DNA from: Haemonchus contortus
Lineage: Eukaryota; Nematoda; Chromadorea; Rhabditida; Trichostrongylidae
DNA length: 64,000 nucleotides
Assembly (NCBI GenBank): GCA_000469685.2
Contig: LS997564.1
Coordinates: 36,102,151-36,166,150 of the forward strand
Reading direction: 5' to 3'
The translations under genes were made by a program, and so were the position numbers. This document shows positions 1 through 10,720 of this stretch, piece after piece (position 1 is the stretch's first letter; each line of letters opens with the position of its first letter). The notes under the pieces were generated by a model, which saw nothing but the letters and a program-made list of their open reading frames with translations, was not told the DNA's origin and did not search any database.

Positions 1-830
1 TATAGCGAGTAAAACAGTCCCTTGTCGTACAAAGGCACAAGTCGGCGCATCAGTTCAGTATGCTTCGCTTAGTGTTCTTCTTAGCTTTCAGGTCATACAC
101 TGGTATGGGGTGGGTCCGTGAAATTTGTATGCTTTCCACTTAAAATACTTAAATTAAGCGACTTCAGCCAAAGGAAATTTCTTCTGAAGATTTCCACTTG
201 GGCGTGTAATTCGTCGAGTACAACGTCTTCGTCGTTATCATCGACCACGGCGAGTTCTGGCAGTTCCACCACTTCTGCTGAGTCTACGTCAAAACTACCA
301 GGTGCTCGGCATCCCCTTATGCAAGAAAGCGCGAAGTCAACAGGCAAATTTCTTCGTCGAGACAACATTGAAATTCAGTCTGACATTGAATTCAACCATC
401 ATGAACGCACTCAGAGGAGGGTTAAAGTAATTCAACAATAAAAAGCAAAACAAATGAACGAGTGAACTTTGAGTCATGTACAACCATGACATGGTTCACG
501 AAAAAAATACACTGTCTTCTGTATTGGTTATGGAGGGATACGTATGAATTTTTGCACGTGAAATTCGACTGCTTCGACAAGCAGAGACTGCGTACACTGC
601 GAAATTCCTGAGGCAGCAGCCAATACAGGACAGTTCGTTTCGAGAAGCAGTCATAGTTGGAGCTGTTTCTCACGAACCAGAATGCTAGTGTTTGGCCTAA
701 CTCTGCATTACGCTTTGTCGAACGTCGTGAATAACAAGCATGACATAGAAGTTCTCCACGCTTTATTGGAGTATAATCAGCTCACTTTCCAGGGAGGGGT
801 AGTCTACCTAATGTAGGACTTTGAATGAAG
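1..830 (+). repeat. Segmental duplication unit, copy 1
   Basis: This segment and 2060-2900 align over most of their length: the promoter-like start (TATAGC.AGTAAAA), exon 1 and exon 2 of the secreted-protein family, and the downstream sequence. Shared downstream landmarks include GAGACTGCGTACACTGCGAA near 585 and near 2706, and CTGCATTACG near 703 and 2826. Both units contain a decayed gene copy. The duplication therefore covered a whole gene plus several hundred bases of 3' flank. Similarity was judged by eye. Confidence 0.7.
60..520 (+). pseudogene. Decayed secreted-protein family member, copy A
   Basis: This is a broken relative of the intact genes at 6780-7875 and 11629-12870; the function of the family is unknown. 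Exon 1 begins at ATG 60 (MLRLVFFLAF, signal-peptide-like) and is followed by a GTATGG donor. Exon 2 is recognisable at about 201-421: ACNSS, a Ser/Thr-rich run, then a frameshifted remnant of the KREV and ETKLKF segment. The normal TTAG acceptor has become TTGG and the Ser-rich and mature-domain parts lie in different frames. A piece of exon 3 (VMYNHDMVH, near 475-500) is also readable and then breaks down. Exon 4 was not found. The lost acceptor and frameshift argue against a product. Confidence 0.7.
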
Positions 831-919
831 ACCCAGATAAATCGATAGAGTTTCGAATGCTGTTTACGAGAATGGAAATCAAAACTGCGAAATGGTTTTA
901 CTTAAAAAGTTATGAGGGC

Positions 920-1462
920 TCGAATTTTGCTTGACAATAGTATTAATTGGATATGCGAACTCGTCGCTTTACTATCAAGCGGGCCTAGCGGTGGTGGTTT
1001 CGCTTCATTGCCATAAAATGAGGGTTTGTTCCCCGACATCGACGGCATTTTTGCAAAGTTTTTTCATTTCGTTAAGGGCTCTCTAACACTTTGCTGGCAT
1101 TTCTTTGAGTGGACGTATTATTTCTGCTTTTATTTTCTCTCATCGCCCCTGTCCAAGGAAAGTGGTCATGCGCATTAATTGTATGACTCCTTTTTTGTTT
1201 TAAACTTCAAGGAACATTCAACAGTGAGATACTAGAGATGACTAAGGTGCCTGCAAAAGACGTCTAGAGCCGATTGACTGTTTTGTCACCGGATCGCGCG
1301 TTTTCAAAAAGTTTTTCCATCATTGTTGAGTTTTTGCAGGCATCTTACACATCTCTAGCATTTTTCTGTTGAACGAGACCACCACCAATAGGCCACGTGG
1401 GCGCTTGATAGTGAAGCGACGAGTTCGCATATCCAATTAACACTACTGTCAAGCGAAAAAGG
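920..1462. mobile_element. Foldback element with about 80-bp inverted ends
   Basis: The left arm (about 922-1001) and right arm (about 1378-1460) are inverted copies; both contain TTGGATATGCGAACTCGTCG and TATCAAGCG next to a GGTGGTGGT end. A second, nested inverted pair lies inside: about 1212-1260 and 1331-1377, sharing CTAGAGATG and GCCTGCAAAA. There is no coding capacity. The layered inverted repeats fit a foldback-type non-autonomous DNA transposon. No clear target-site duplication was identified. Confidence 0.65.
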
Positions 1463-2133
1463 CGATGCAAAAAAAACGAAGTGAAAATATTTTTCATTTA
1501 AAGGGGAAGGGCAAACATGTGAGCAAATAATTGAAATCAGTGAACTTAGCTCCTTGGGTTCAGGTGAAGGGAGCCGTAGCTGACTAAACTCTTTCAAGCA
1601 TGTCTTTCTTGGAGTTGGGCTACTGACCTTATGATCTCTACCACTGATTCTCTAGTGCATGGTTCTCAGCGGCAGAGATCGTAGATGGTGTGTGAAAATG
1701 GTGGTAATAACGGGTCAATTCTGGTGGTATTTTTCGAACAGACTATTCAATGAACGTTTGAGAGCAGGTTGATGGGCGATGACTATACCTTGTCATTGTG
1801 ATGACTGATAACGATTACATGGCAGGAAGCTCAACTCCAATAAAGACATGCTTGAGATAGTTTGGTCAAGTGTGTTTCCTTTCATCTGAACACAAAGGTC
1901 AAACTTCACATTTTCCAGTTATTTGCTCATAATTTTGCCCTTCCACTTTGAATTCAAAATATTTTCACACCTGCATCACCGCTTTTTGTTAACCTTTTTA
2001 ACCATTCCATGAAAATGCTCGAAAAAGGTTTTGAAAAAATGTGATTGGAAAAATCACGAAATCGGTCCCTATAGCCAGTAAAAATGTCTCGCGAAGGTCA
2101 CATGATTGTCACAAGTCAGCACATCAGTTCAAT

Positions 2134-2560
2134 ATGCTTCATTGAGTTGCCCCTCTTAGCCTTCTGGCTTTTTCAATGGTATGGTTTTGTGCGTGAAATT
2201 TGTATGCTTGCAACCAAAAACACCTATATTAGGAACTTCGACCGAAGGAGATTTCTTCTGAAGATTCCCTCTTCGGCGTGTAATTCGTCGAGTCCAACGT
2301 CTTCGTCGTCGTCATCGACCACGGCACGTTCTGGCAATTCCACCAGTTCTGCTGAGACTACCGTCAAAACTGCCACGTGCCCGGCATCTACTCATGCAAG
2401 AAAACGCGAAGTCAAACAGTGAATCGTAATTTCCTCGTTAACCATGTCATGGCCTGAGTGCGTTCATGAAGGATGAATTCAATGTCGCTTTTCGTCAAAT
2501 TTCTTCGTCGAGACAAAATTGATATTCAATCTGACATTGAATTCATCCTTCATGAACGCA
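2134..2560 (+). pseudogene. Decayed secreted-protein family member, copy B
   Basis: Exon 1 starts at ATG 2134 but codon 4 is TGA (MLH-stop where relatives have MLRL). The rest of the exon (VAPLSLLAFSM) and its GTATGG donor are still readable. Exon 2 (about 2277-2422) begins ACNSS, runs through a Ser/Thr-rich stretch and reaches the conserved dibasic site as KREVKQ, then stops. The acceptor has changed from TTAG to TTCG. The start of the mature domain is displaced downstream (about 2500-2560, ANFFVETKL in another frame) by an inverted insertion. At least three lesions are present, so this is a pseudogene. Confidence 0.75.
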
Positions 2561-2597
2561 CTCAGGCAATGATATGGTTAACAGGAAATTACGAATT
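2422..2597. repeat. 65-bp inverted duplication inside copy B exon 2
   Basis: The left arm 2422-2486 is the reverse complement of the right arm 2533-2597 with only a few differences; both hold the family's exon-2 tail (ATTCATCCTTCATGAACGCA on the right). About 46 bases separate the arms. The left arm lies exactly where the coding frame of copy B breaks. The arrangement suggests a templated, hairpin-type insertion that copied the end of the exon back into it in reverse. Confidence 0.75.
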
Positions 2598-2899
2598 GCT
2601 GCAACCGCTAAACAAATAAATTCCCTAAAAAATACGCTGTCTTCTGGTTGATTATGAAGAGTTACGATGAATTTTCGCACGGGCTATCCAGGTGCCTCGA
2701 AAAGAGGAGACTGCGTACACTGCGAAATTCCTGAGGCAGCGCCCAATAAGACATTTCGTTTCGTGATACAGTTATAGTTGGAGCTGCTTCTCATGAATCA
2801 AAATGATAGTGGTTGGCCTAAAATCTGCATTACGCCTTGTCGTTAACAGCAAGCGTAGGATATAGAAGTTTTCCAGACCTTCCTGCAGTCTAGTCAACC

Positions 2900-3655
2900 C
2901 ACTGGAGCAATTCTTCAGCAAGCTGATTTGCTTACGCTATCATGACCGATCCTGGCTTGGATGAGGTCTCAGTTGTTAAACTATCCGTTATTGTGCGCGG
3001 CCTTCGCCTCATCTTATCCTGCAACATTCCCTAACCGACCAATAGTCATGTGTTTTGGGACCTTTTGCAGCTTTACAATTTCATAGCGACACGGATGGTG
3101 AAGGCGGACTTCACCGGGAAGGTTACCATAAGTACGATGGTAAAACGGCTCTAAAAATTGTGTAGCTGGGATGAATATTGGATTTGTCTGTAACGGGTGA
3201 TGTGAAAGATCGACGTTCTTCGTGCGGCTTGACAAGTCGACCACGGAGTGTGTTAATTCGAAATCACGACGAAAAATCGTGTCATACTCACTCGTCGCGC
3301 ATCTGAAAGAAAATGCGAAGCCAATACTATATCAAAGGTCTCTCTAGTCATTAACTAGAGATTTGGTCAATTCTAAACTATTACTTTGAGAAGGATCCAT
3401 ATTCATTGGAATAGGTCAGCGTCCGCTGCGGTAAACCAATTCCGATAACTTCACAACTTTTCTTCTCAAGATTAAGTGCAGGAACTATCTATGTGTGCGC
3501 TAGCCTAATAGCCAGGATTTATTCGGGAAATTCCGATCGGCTAGTTGCTTTGCATGTTCAGCCCTGCAGCATATCATAGCGGCTTCCACAACAAAAAGCA
3601 ATTTCCCAGTTTTCCTGACGTGAGAATTCATAACCGCTTCGACTGGAATGTTTTA
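2900..3655. other. Non-coding stretch, no gene seen
   Basis: Nothing convincing is visible. Short open frames on both strands (for example minus 3014-3244) have no recognisable motif or splice context. Small imperfect palindromes occur, for example TCTCTAGTCATTAACTAGAGA near 3339. Confidence 0.5.
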
Positions 3656-4861
3656 CAGGGTGTCCCAAAATTACTTGCGCCTGTTTATAGCAATATATTT
3701 AGAACTTCTCAACTGCGAAAGACGATGGAATTCCTATGCACGCTAGCTAACACTGTGTGCTACAACATGCTGAAGTCGCATTCCAAAATATCCCCCGTGA
3801 GCGCGAATAGAAATTAAAGTTTGCTTTCGACTTGATCGCATGTGGCACGCAGGTATCCTTCTCCATTTCCTCCCCGCCGTCCTCCATCTTTTGCATTCCA
3901 TCACTCCATTCGTGGGATTCAAGTGAGTCAAGTTCTGGAAAATAGGAAGACCGAAGTCGGGCAGCTGTCGTCGGCACCACTCGCGGGCAAGCTTGGCTCT
4001 GTGGGCTAGAGTAGCGTCCTGCTGGAAGGACTACGAGACGTTTCAGAAAACGTAGCCTGACCAGTGCTTCAGTACTTCCATCAGTACGCTGTTCGAGTAC
4101 TGGTCTTGGTCAAATTTCACGCCTGCACCGAAGAAACCACGAGCGGCTTACCCTTGCCAGTGATTTCCCCGAAAAACGTCATTTTACTATTCTGATAGTA
4201 ACCTTTTTGTGAGATATTACACGCTGGATGTTTCTTCCCGGAACGTGAACGTTTTGGTTGTTGAGGGACGGTTTTATCGTAAAAAATTTTTTGGCCAGAG
4301 AAAACGACGAAGGGTTACGTGTCATCAGTCAAGTGGGTTTGCGACTTCCTGCATTTCTTGGCCCTGCAGAGTCTGTTGAGATCGGGACTGGAGCAAACGA
4401 TAGGAATGGTAGTGAGGCTTCTGCATGACATTCTTCCATCGCGATAACTCCTGTAAGCCGTGCCCGTTGACTTCCTTTTGATGGCTCACCCAGGATCCCG
4501 ACCGATTGGCAGACGGACCATTTTAATAGTCCTATCTTCAAAAACATTCTACCTTTCAATCTTTCCTGGTTTGTCCCTGATTCAATCTTCTTTTCTATAT
4601 TGTTTAATAGCCTACTATACGGTTATTAGAAAAATCCCAAAGAATATAACGCCCTTCCACTTCTCGCGCGTCAATGATTGCTAGTGGCATTGAATGAGCC
4701 TCCTCCATCTGAAAGATATTGGGAGTTCCACATCAGTAACCATGCATATTGCAAGGAAACCTTCTTATGCAATTAATTAATAGCAGGTAATATGAATTTG
4801 ATAGATCATTTCTACCTTAAAAATTACTGAACTTTGGCGCAAATAATTTTTGGACACCCTG
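3656..4861 (-). mobile_element. Degenerate mariner-type element with intact TIRs
   Basis: The terminal inverted repeats are CAGGGTGTCCCAAAATTACT (left, 3656) and its complement ending GGACACCCTG (right, 4861). Both are flanked by TA (3654-3655 and 4862-4863), the Tc1/mariner target duplication. The interior encodes a broken transposase on the minus strand. Near 4270-4330 a reading resembles the mariner block VLFSDEKIF but with SGQK in place of SDEK. Near 3750-3980 readings LPDFG and LTHLNP correspond to the C-terminal LPDFW and SPDLNP blocks. The frames are interrupted and the catalytic Asp is lost, so it cannot make active transposase. The family assignment is from motif resemblance only. 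Confidence 0.65.
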
Positions 4862-4863
4862 TA

Positions 4864-5800
4864 GATCATTCAAACTTTTGAAAGCATTGATGGTCTGAGC
4901 TGAGAAACTCAAAGCCCAAGAGGCCCAACCTGACGCGAGTGAATCGTGAACATGTTCCATTTCTGCTCGAGTACTTAATTAGCATTATAATTTTGTGGAA
5001 GTACAAAGCTGATTTTGTGACAGCTTCGCCTCCAGATGTCGTTGTATGGACCAAATAGATCGTCAAATTATTGATATTCTTAAATAGGAGTCGTTCTTCC
5101 TACATTTTGCGATGAGTTCGTTTATCGATGAGCCCTACTCCACAAATATATTAACTGCAATACATCCTTTGAACGGATTGGTCAATTTTTCCTGTGCCAG
5201 TACTTCTGTTTTGTCAACCTTATCATCCTCTTCTTAATTAAAGGTTAAGGTATTGGTCTATTACATGTGCAGAAGGCACATGCGCGCAAGACTCAAGCAC
5301 GACAAAGAAAAGGAGGAAGGGTACGTGCGTGCCAAGAGTTTGAGCACTCGCTTTGAACCTGTACCTGTCCGCATGACGAATGTATTGAAATTTGAATGCA
5401 GATTGCCCATAACTTAGGGAAACATAATACGAAGATCCCATTGTTTTTCGCAGCATATAAACTGGAAATATATTGCAATGAATACTATAGCACACTATAG
5501 CATTTGCCTCTATGCTATAAAATGCAACATTTCTATCCTTTCGGGAAACCATACCGCACCAATTAATTGAAATTAGGTCATGGCACCGGCCTCCTAGATT
5601 TACCCGAGAACATGGCATAATCGAGGAGCGCTTGAACGAGTTTTTTGTATTTGTGATCAAATGATGACTGACTGCTGAACTATAAAATTTCTCCATCTAT
5701 TACTGTCAGATTTTGGGTAACTCAATTAGTTTAGTTTGTATGAGATTATGCTTGAATTTTTAAAGTTTTATTGATATATTTTGATATCCGAGTGAGTTTC
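4864..5800. other. No supported gene
   Basis: This interval includes the longest open frame in the window (minus 5238-5696, 152 codons). Its translation has no recognisable domain, signal peptide or conserved motif, and no flanking exon could be attached. I see no RNA gene here. Confidence 0.45.
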
Positions 5801-5869
5801 CTCTTAAATGAAAGACCTTACGAAAATCATGTGGGTTAGGACTTGATGAGCAGATAACTTTTCCTCCAT

Positions 5870-6498
5870 GCCAGTGAAGTCGGGCGATCTGCGTAGGCAC
5901 CATTCTTGCACTAGCTTGCCTTTTTAGGCTGCTGGGCCGCTCTTTAGGTGCACCATGATCTGTTCCAGAAAGGGAAATCGGATTAAATCTAGGTTATTCC
6001 ATCTTTTAGCTCCTTGACACGTTTATATGAATCTCCTTGCCGGTACTGACGAAGATCAATGACGTTTTACCGTTACTAGTGACACCCTCCCCAAATCATC
6101 AGTTTGCTTGCTTATAACAACTTTTGCGCGCCAGATTGCCTTTTTGATACTTTTCTGCCTGTCACCTTCAGAAATAGAAAGAAATTTTTGCGTCCCATAG
6201 GGTAGGCGATGAAAATTCTTCTTGACGATGAACCTTCTTGATGCCTTTGATAAGTTCGCTCCGGCCATCTTGATGGATCAACTAAGGTTTAAACTGACTT
6301 GCAGACCAGAACTGGCCGAATAATCCTGTCTTTAGAAACATGGATCTTTCAACCCGTTCAGAGTTTGTCAATGATTGAACCTGCTTCTTTGCATCGTTTT
6401 ACGTCTGGGAGCACGAAAAGCTAACGACGTGGAATTATGTGATATTTCTTGTCTCAGATGGTTTTTGATTTTGGCGTACGTAATTTTGGGACATGCTG
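5870..6498 (-). mobile_element. Second fragment of the same mariner family
   Basis: The right end (about 6474-6498) is a diverged copy of the 3656-4861 TIR: it reads ACGTAATTTTGGGACATGCTG followed by TA. Inside, 5876-5960 parallels 3953-4024 of the first element (GAAGTCGGGC, then a GGCACCA block and AGCTTG). An open minus-strand piece at 6056-6268 begins MAGANLSKASRRFIV and probably represents the N-terminal side of the decayed transposase. The left end is missing, so the element is truncated. Confidence 0.5.
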
Positions 6499-6779
6499 TA
6501 AATTCCAACACAATGGAAATGCATGTATAATAACAAGCTCGTTTGAATGGCGATAGGAAGGCAAGTATCACCTTCATAATTCCAGCAGCTTTGTGTATTT
6601 ATGGATTCCGATTGCATACTTACGCTTTTCAAGTTGAGAACGAGTGTGAGGCGTTCCCCGACACGAAGACTGAACGCGTAGGACCTTGATAGCTCTTATC
6701 GCTGGAGTTCTTTTGCAAAGTAGTCCACAAATCGTGGTAGCCAAAGATTTATTCTGACTACACAAATCAAATAGGAATT

Positions 6780-7875
6780 TTATAGAACCATTAGTCTACC
6801 GTTGCACATTGCGAAAACGACTCCGATGAGGTCCGTCTCCTTTTTTCCTGTCGATATGAACTTTTCAAGCTGTAAAGAGCTCGATGTTGCATGGACATCC
6901 CAGGATGTTGGAAGATGTGAAGATAGGAAAAACTCGCGATCGAAATCAATCCAGGAATGCATAATATCGCCGCACTAGCATAATCCCGCAATGGGAAACT
7001 CATCCTACTTAAACAAGGGCAACAGTCGTTACAAAGTAAACACTTCACAAGGAAGAGTTCCGTATTGGAGAAAAACTGAACTGCAAGAAACCCGTGCGCT
7101 CCGTTTCTGCAAAACTTGGCAGAGCATTGCTTGTTCTGAGACCAACAAATGCTTTTCGACAGGCAGTAGTTTCCTGTATGGGCTCTTGGAAGAACCTTGA
7201 AATTTTCCGAAGCAATGAAAGTCATTTACAGTGTCTCGGAATCGCCTCCAACTGTGAAAGCAATTCGATTCGTAACTACCAAAATGTGTACCTCTTCACA
7301 GTCAGCACCAAGGATTTGGTATCCCATCGCGAATTTATGTCCGACTCTCTCCGTTTTTCCATAAACCATATCATGGTGGTACATGACCCCGTGTTTGTGC
7401 GCATGTTGTCCAACCTGAATGTAGCTTTCCCGAGAAATTCTTTGCTACTGGATGAGTGATCTACGAACGGGAAGGAAGAGGTCAGGTTTCTTATGGTTAC
7501 AAAAATTCTTACCCCCTGTTTGAATGCTTTTTCGAAGATTGGGCTCAATGTCGGATTGAATTTCAGGTTGGTCTCAACAAGAACGTGTGCTTGTCCGACT
7601 TCGCGCTTAGTTTTGCTGGGGCTGGTAGGATTTTTACCAGCACCACCAGCGCCAGCCTTAGCAGTACTGCTAGCAGTGGTAGAAGCCGTGGTGGTCGCCG
7701 AGGACGTCGAACTCGACGGTTTGCATGCCTAAGTGAAAATCTCCAGAGGAATTTTCCCTGTTAGCTGAAGTTGCTCAATTAAACAGGTCGAACTTGGGAA
7801 CTGCGAAATTTTCACAAGCAACAAACATACCAGTGAAAGAGCTAGAAGGCTCACGAGGACAACCAGACGAAGCAT
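6780..7875 (-). CDS. Secreted Ser/Thr-rich small protein, intact copy F
   Basis: This is an intact four-exon gene of 157 codons. Exons on the minus strand are 7831-7875, 7513-7728, 7292-7414 and 6780-6869, all phase 0 with GT/AG borders. Exon 1 (MLRLVVLVSLLALSL) is a signal peptide. Exon 2 starts ACKPSSS, is rich in Ser, Thr and Ala (likely O-glycosylated), and ends with the dibasic site TKREVGQ and VETNLKFNP. Exon 3 begins VGQHAHKHG and ends DCEE. Exon 4 ends CNGRLMVL-stop. Three Cys are shared with copy C. A TATA-like element lies at 7913-7920 and a TTTATT (AATAAA on the gene strand) at 6748-6753, 27 bases past the stop. It is probably extracellular; the function is unknown. I do not recognise the family. 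Confidence 0.8.
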
Positions 7876-7912
7876 GGCGAACTGATGCGCTGACTTGTGA
7901 CTTCACCAGTCC

Positions 7913-7920
7913 CTTTTATT
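7913..7920 (-). promoter_or_regulatory. TATA-like box of copy F
   Basis: On the gene strand this reads AATAAAAG followed by GGACTGGTGAAG, 38 bases upstream of the start codon. The same block (GCGAATAAAAGGGACTGGTG) precedes the copy at 16318, and variants precede those at 8437 and 11629, so it marks a conserved core promoter of this family. Confidence 0.6.
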
Positions 7921-8436
7921 CGCTGCGAAGGTCGGCTTCCGATGCTTTCCACCACTTCTTTTTGTTATCCTTTTTCACTGCTGGCTACACGAATTATAGT
8001 CATCGCCTATCAAACTGCTGTGAAACGTCCATTGAATGGTGTTTCCGAGTAACCACCTTTTCACTCACAATCTAGGATCTCACTGCCGCTTATATCATAC
8101 ACCTGAGTATCGATGGGCTCAGTATAACTTTCCTATCTAGAATACAGCTCTCAAAAAACCAACTTTTAGAGGTAAACTATTATGGTGTGTTTTTATCCAC
8201 ACAGACACAATGGACCTCCCTTTCAGAAGTGAATTATTTGTTCGCTTGTCTGCATTTTCACTCTCATTCATATGATAACGCGGAAGACTACTGAGAGACT
8301 TTTTGTGGCCATTTCTCTTTCATCACCTTTTTTTGTTTCACTTTTCAAACATTCCATTGTTATGGAGTTTAGAAGTAGACCCTCGTAGCGAATAAGATAG
8401 ACTGGTGAAGGTCATAGGTCAGCGCATCAGGTCGCC

Positions 8437-8768
8437 ATGCTTCGTCTAATTGTCCTTCTGAGCGTTCTAGCATTTTCACTGTTATGTTTGTTACTCGTGA
8501 AAGTTTCGCTGTTCCCAACTTTGAGTAATTAAATTAAGCAACGTCACTAACAGGGAAATTCCTTTTGGAGGTTTTCATTTAGGCATGTAAGCCCTCGAGT
8601 TCGACCTCTTCGTACGGATCGGGGACCACGGCCGCTCCTACCACAACTAATGGTAATATGCCTACAGTGAAAGCTAAGCGCGAAGTCGGTCAAGCACACG
8701 TTCTTGTCGAAACCAACCTGAAGTTCAATCTAGCATTGAACCCAATCTTCGAGAAAGCATTCAAATAG
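8437..8768 (+). pseudogene. Truncated secreted-protein family member, copy E
   Basis: Exon 1 (8437-8481, MLRLIVLLSVLAFSL) is intact, but the donor GTATGT has become TTATGT. Exon 2 (8583-8768) starts ACKPSSS and keeps the site KAKREVGQ and VETNLKFN, then hits TAG at 8766-8768 where copy F has Gln. No exon 3 or 4 is visible downstream. It lies head to head with copy F, with 561 bases between the two start codons. It is closest to copy F in sequence (KREVGQAHVLVETNLKFN in both), so the pair probably arose by an inverted duplication and E later died. Confidence 0.75.
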
Positions 8769-9356
8769 GGTAGAGTAGAAGGTGTACGATTATAACTGCA
8801 ATACCTGACAGCACTCAATTTAGGATCAAATTTGAGAGCTAAGAACAAAACGGAAACATAAAAGTAATTAATACTACGCATAACATAACGCCATGTCGCC
8901 ACCGAGCTACCACGACAGGAATAGCTGGATGAACAAAGAATAAAATCTATTAGGATATGAAATAATATACAAATCAGCCGAAAAACCACTCAGTAGTTGC
9001 TCACAGAAATAAATACGGTCTTTTTCTTAAATCACACCAGGATCGTGATGCAACACGCTCACGATAACTGGTGTAAATTTAGAAAGAAAAACCTGCTTTT
9101 TTGAATTCTAGACTGCTCCACAGCAACGACTGCACCAATTGAAATAAATTAGTAGGTTATTGCAGCAGTAGAATAAAACCAGAACAGTGCTTGATGAATT
9201 AGGCAGTAGGGATTAGGGGAATAAGGACTCAGACGAATAATGCAGTGAATAGCTCCATCTTCCAGACCGTCCCTCGCTATTCATTGCATTATTCCCAGAG
9301 GCCTACCTTCCCAGGGTGGAGAGTCAGTGGGGTCGCGCTTTTTCAGCTCCCGTCAA
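8769..9356. other. Non-coding, decayed 3' flank of copy E
   Basis: No exon of the family and no other gene could be recognised. A short inverted pair occurs at about 9234-9253 and 9276-9296 (GAATAATGCAGTGAATAGC and its complement). AT-rich sequence fills the rest. Confidence 0.45.
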
Positions 9357-9993
9357 CCCATTTACGACCACGACGTTTTGGGAAAAGCACGGTGAGGGAC
9401 CGGCGCGCTTTTCGTCCACCCGCGACTGCAGCGCACATATGGACTTTGTGGTCCAGCATGACCATTTTTGGAAGTTTATAAGAGAAAATTATAAGTTTTT
9501 AGGAATGTTCATTCAAATGGGTTTGGTAAGTATGCCCACATTGAGTGATTATTCGTTTTTATTATAGAACCGGCACTCGTTCTTGTGATCATTCAATTAT
9601 GAGTCCAATCATTACCAGAAATCGTTTCGGGGAATTTTTATTTGCGTTGTATTGGAAGCTTTGCGTTTGATCGATAACAGCGAAAATGCTAATGACGAAA
9701 GTCTTTCAGAAATATCTCATTTTTTGAAGTTGTTAAACGAGCAAAGAATTCACCAAGGTGATGTACTCTTTCGAAAAACACCTTTACAAATGTAAAATTA
9801 GTAGAATTTCTAGGACCACGCTGTATGTAGTTTCATTTAGGCCTGATGTAATGTTTTGAGAAGAAAAATTGTAAAAAATTGGAAATGCGGATGAATAAAG
9901 CAAAAAATACAACTGCAGTCCACATGTGGACTGCACGGTCCCACGTGGCCGAAAAAGTGCAGTCCACATATGGAGTGCATGGTCGTCAATGGG
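9357..9993 (+). mobile_element. Internally deleted piggyBac-like element
   Basis: The ends are inverted: left CCCATTTACGACCACG (9357) and right, complemented, CCCATTGACGACCATG (ending 9993). The right end is followed by TTAA (9994-9997), the piggyBac target site; the left is preceded by TCAA, one base off. Inside, frames carry pieces resembling the piggyBac DDE domain: FLGMFIQMGLVSMPTLSDY (about 9500-9550) and, frameshifted, HSIMSPIITRNRFGEFL (about 9592-9642), which correspond to the family blocks around MG..P...DYWS and IMS..RF. The element is only 637 bp with frameshifts and stops, so it is inactive. Confidence 0.6.
9914..9935. repeat. Perfect 22-bp palindrome near piggyBac end
   Basis: The sequence TGCAGTCCACA is followed immediately by its exact complement. 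A near copy of half the motif follows at 9956-9979 (GCAGTCCACATATGG), and a related piece, CACATATGGACTTTGTGG, occurs near 9433, so the motif is repeated at both ends of the element and may be a subterminal transposase-binding repeat. Confidence 0.55.
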
Positions 9994-9997
9994 TTAA

Positions 9998-10720
9998 TGT
10001 AAGGTCGCAGAGGCAAACGTCACATGATGATCGAGGGTTGTCAAATCTTCACCTCTTTATAGGAAGAAACTTTGCTCCATTGCGACTACCTTGACATAGG
10101 ACGAAGGCAAAGACATCATTTGAACGTTCGCGTCCTCCGCGAACATTTTTTTTTGGGAGACTCTCCCTTTCCCTACCCTGGGCGTTATGCATACTGCCGA
10201 TAGAAGAGCGAGCTAAGATCGCTAGGAGCAAAACTCACCGACGACATTGAACAAAATACTGAATTGAGCTGCAGGAGCAAAATGGCCACAGTATGGTTAA
10301 CAAAGCTGCTCACTTGTTGGAATACAGAAGTGCCTGGCTGCACCGGTACCAAATACATATTTCAAGGATCAGTATTCGCTTAATTCCTGGCAGTGAGACC
10401 GTAAACACTTAAGAAGCCCATACTTGTCACGACTGACCTTCATAAATCACTTGAAACAAGAATCCAGTACGGATTTGAAAAGCGTTCCAAGTGGATTCCC
10501 TTCTAACGCTTCTCATCAGCTTTTCTTTGATTTTATCCAAAGTCCGCCGCCTATAATGTACGCTACCATCCCGATTCACATATCATACCAAAGTAGCAGG
10601 GATGGACTGACAGCAGGAATATTCAATGGATTTATGAATCCTGCCTCTTCCCTGTTAGTTATTTCCTCCTTCTATTATATTACCCCTCATCTATATAACC
10701 ACCGCTGCTCACATCATATA
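9998..10720. other. No supported gene
   Basis: No exon, RNA or element with clear ends was found. A plus-strand open frame at 10424-10726 lacks recognisable motifs. Confidence 0.4.

Larger units (their letters stand above)
2060..2900 (+). repeat. Segmental duplication unit, copy 2
   Basis: This is the second copy of the unit at 1-830. The differences are mostly substitutions, plus an extra inverted insertion at 2422-2486 that copy 1 lacks. Similarity between the units continues past the gene remnant to about 2900, where it fades. Confidence 0.65.

Noticed and set aside
5238..5696. 152-codon minus-strand open frame, the longest in the window
   Set aside because: No recognisable domain, signal peptide or splice partner; its length alone is possible by chance in 64 kb on six frames.
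6791..7225. 144-codon minus-strand open frame
   Set aside because: It runs through the last intron and, in a different frame, the last exon of copy F; the spliced model with matched phases explains the region better.
7456..7764. Plus-strand frames rich in Ser/Arg and Ala/Val over the copy F locus
   Set aside because: They are antisense readings of the Ser/Thr-rich exon 2 of the minus-strand gene.
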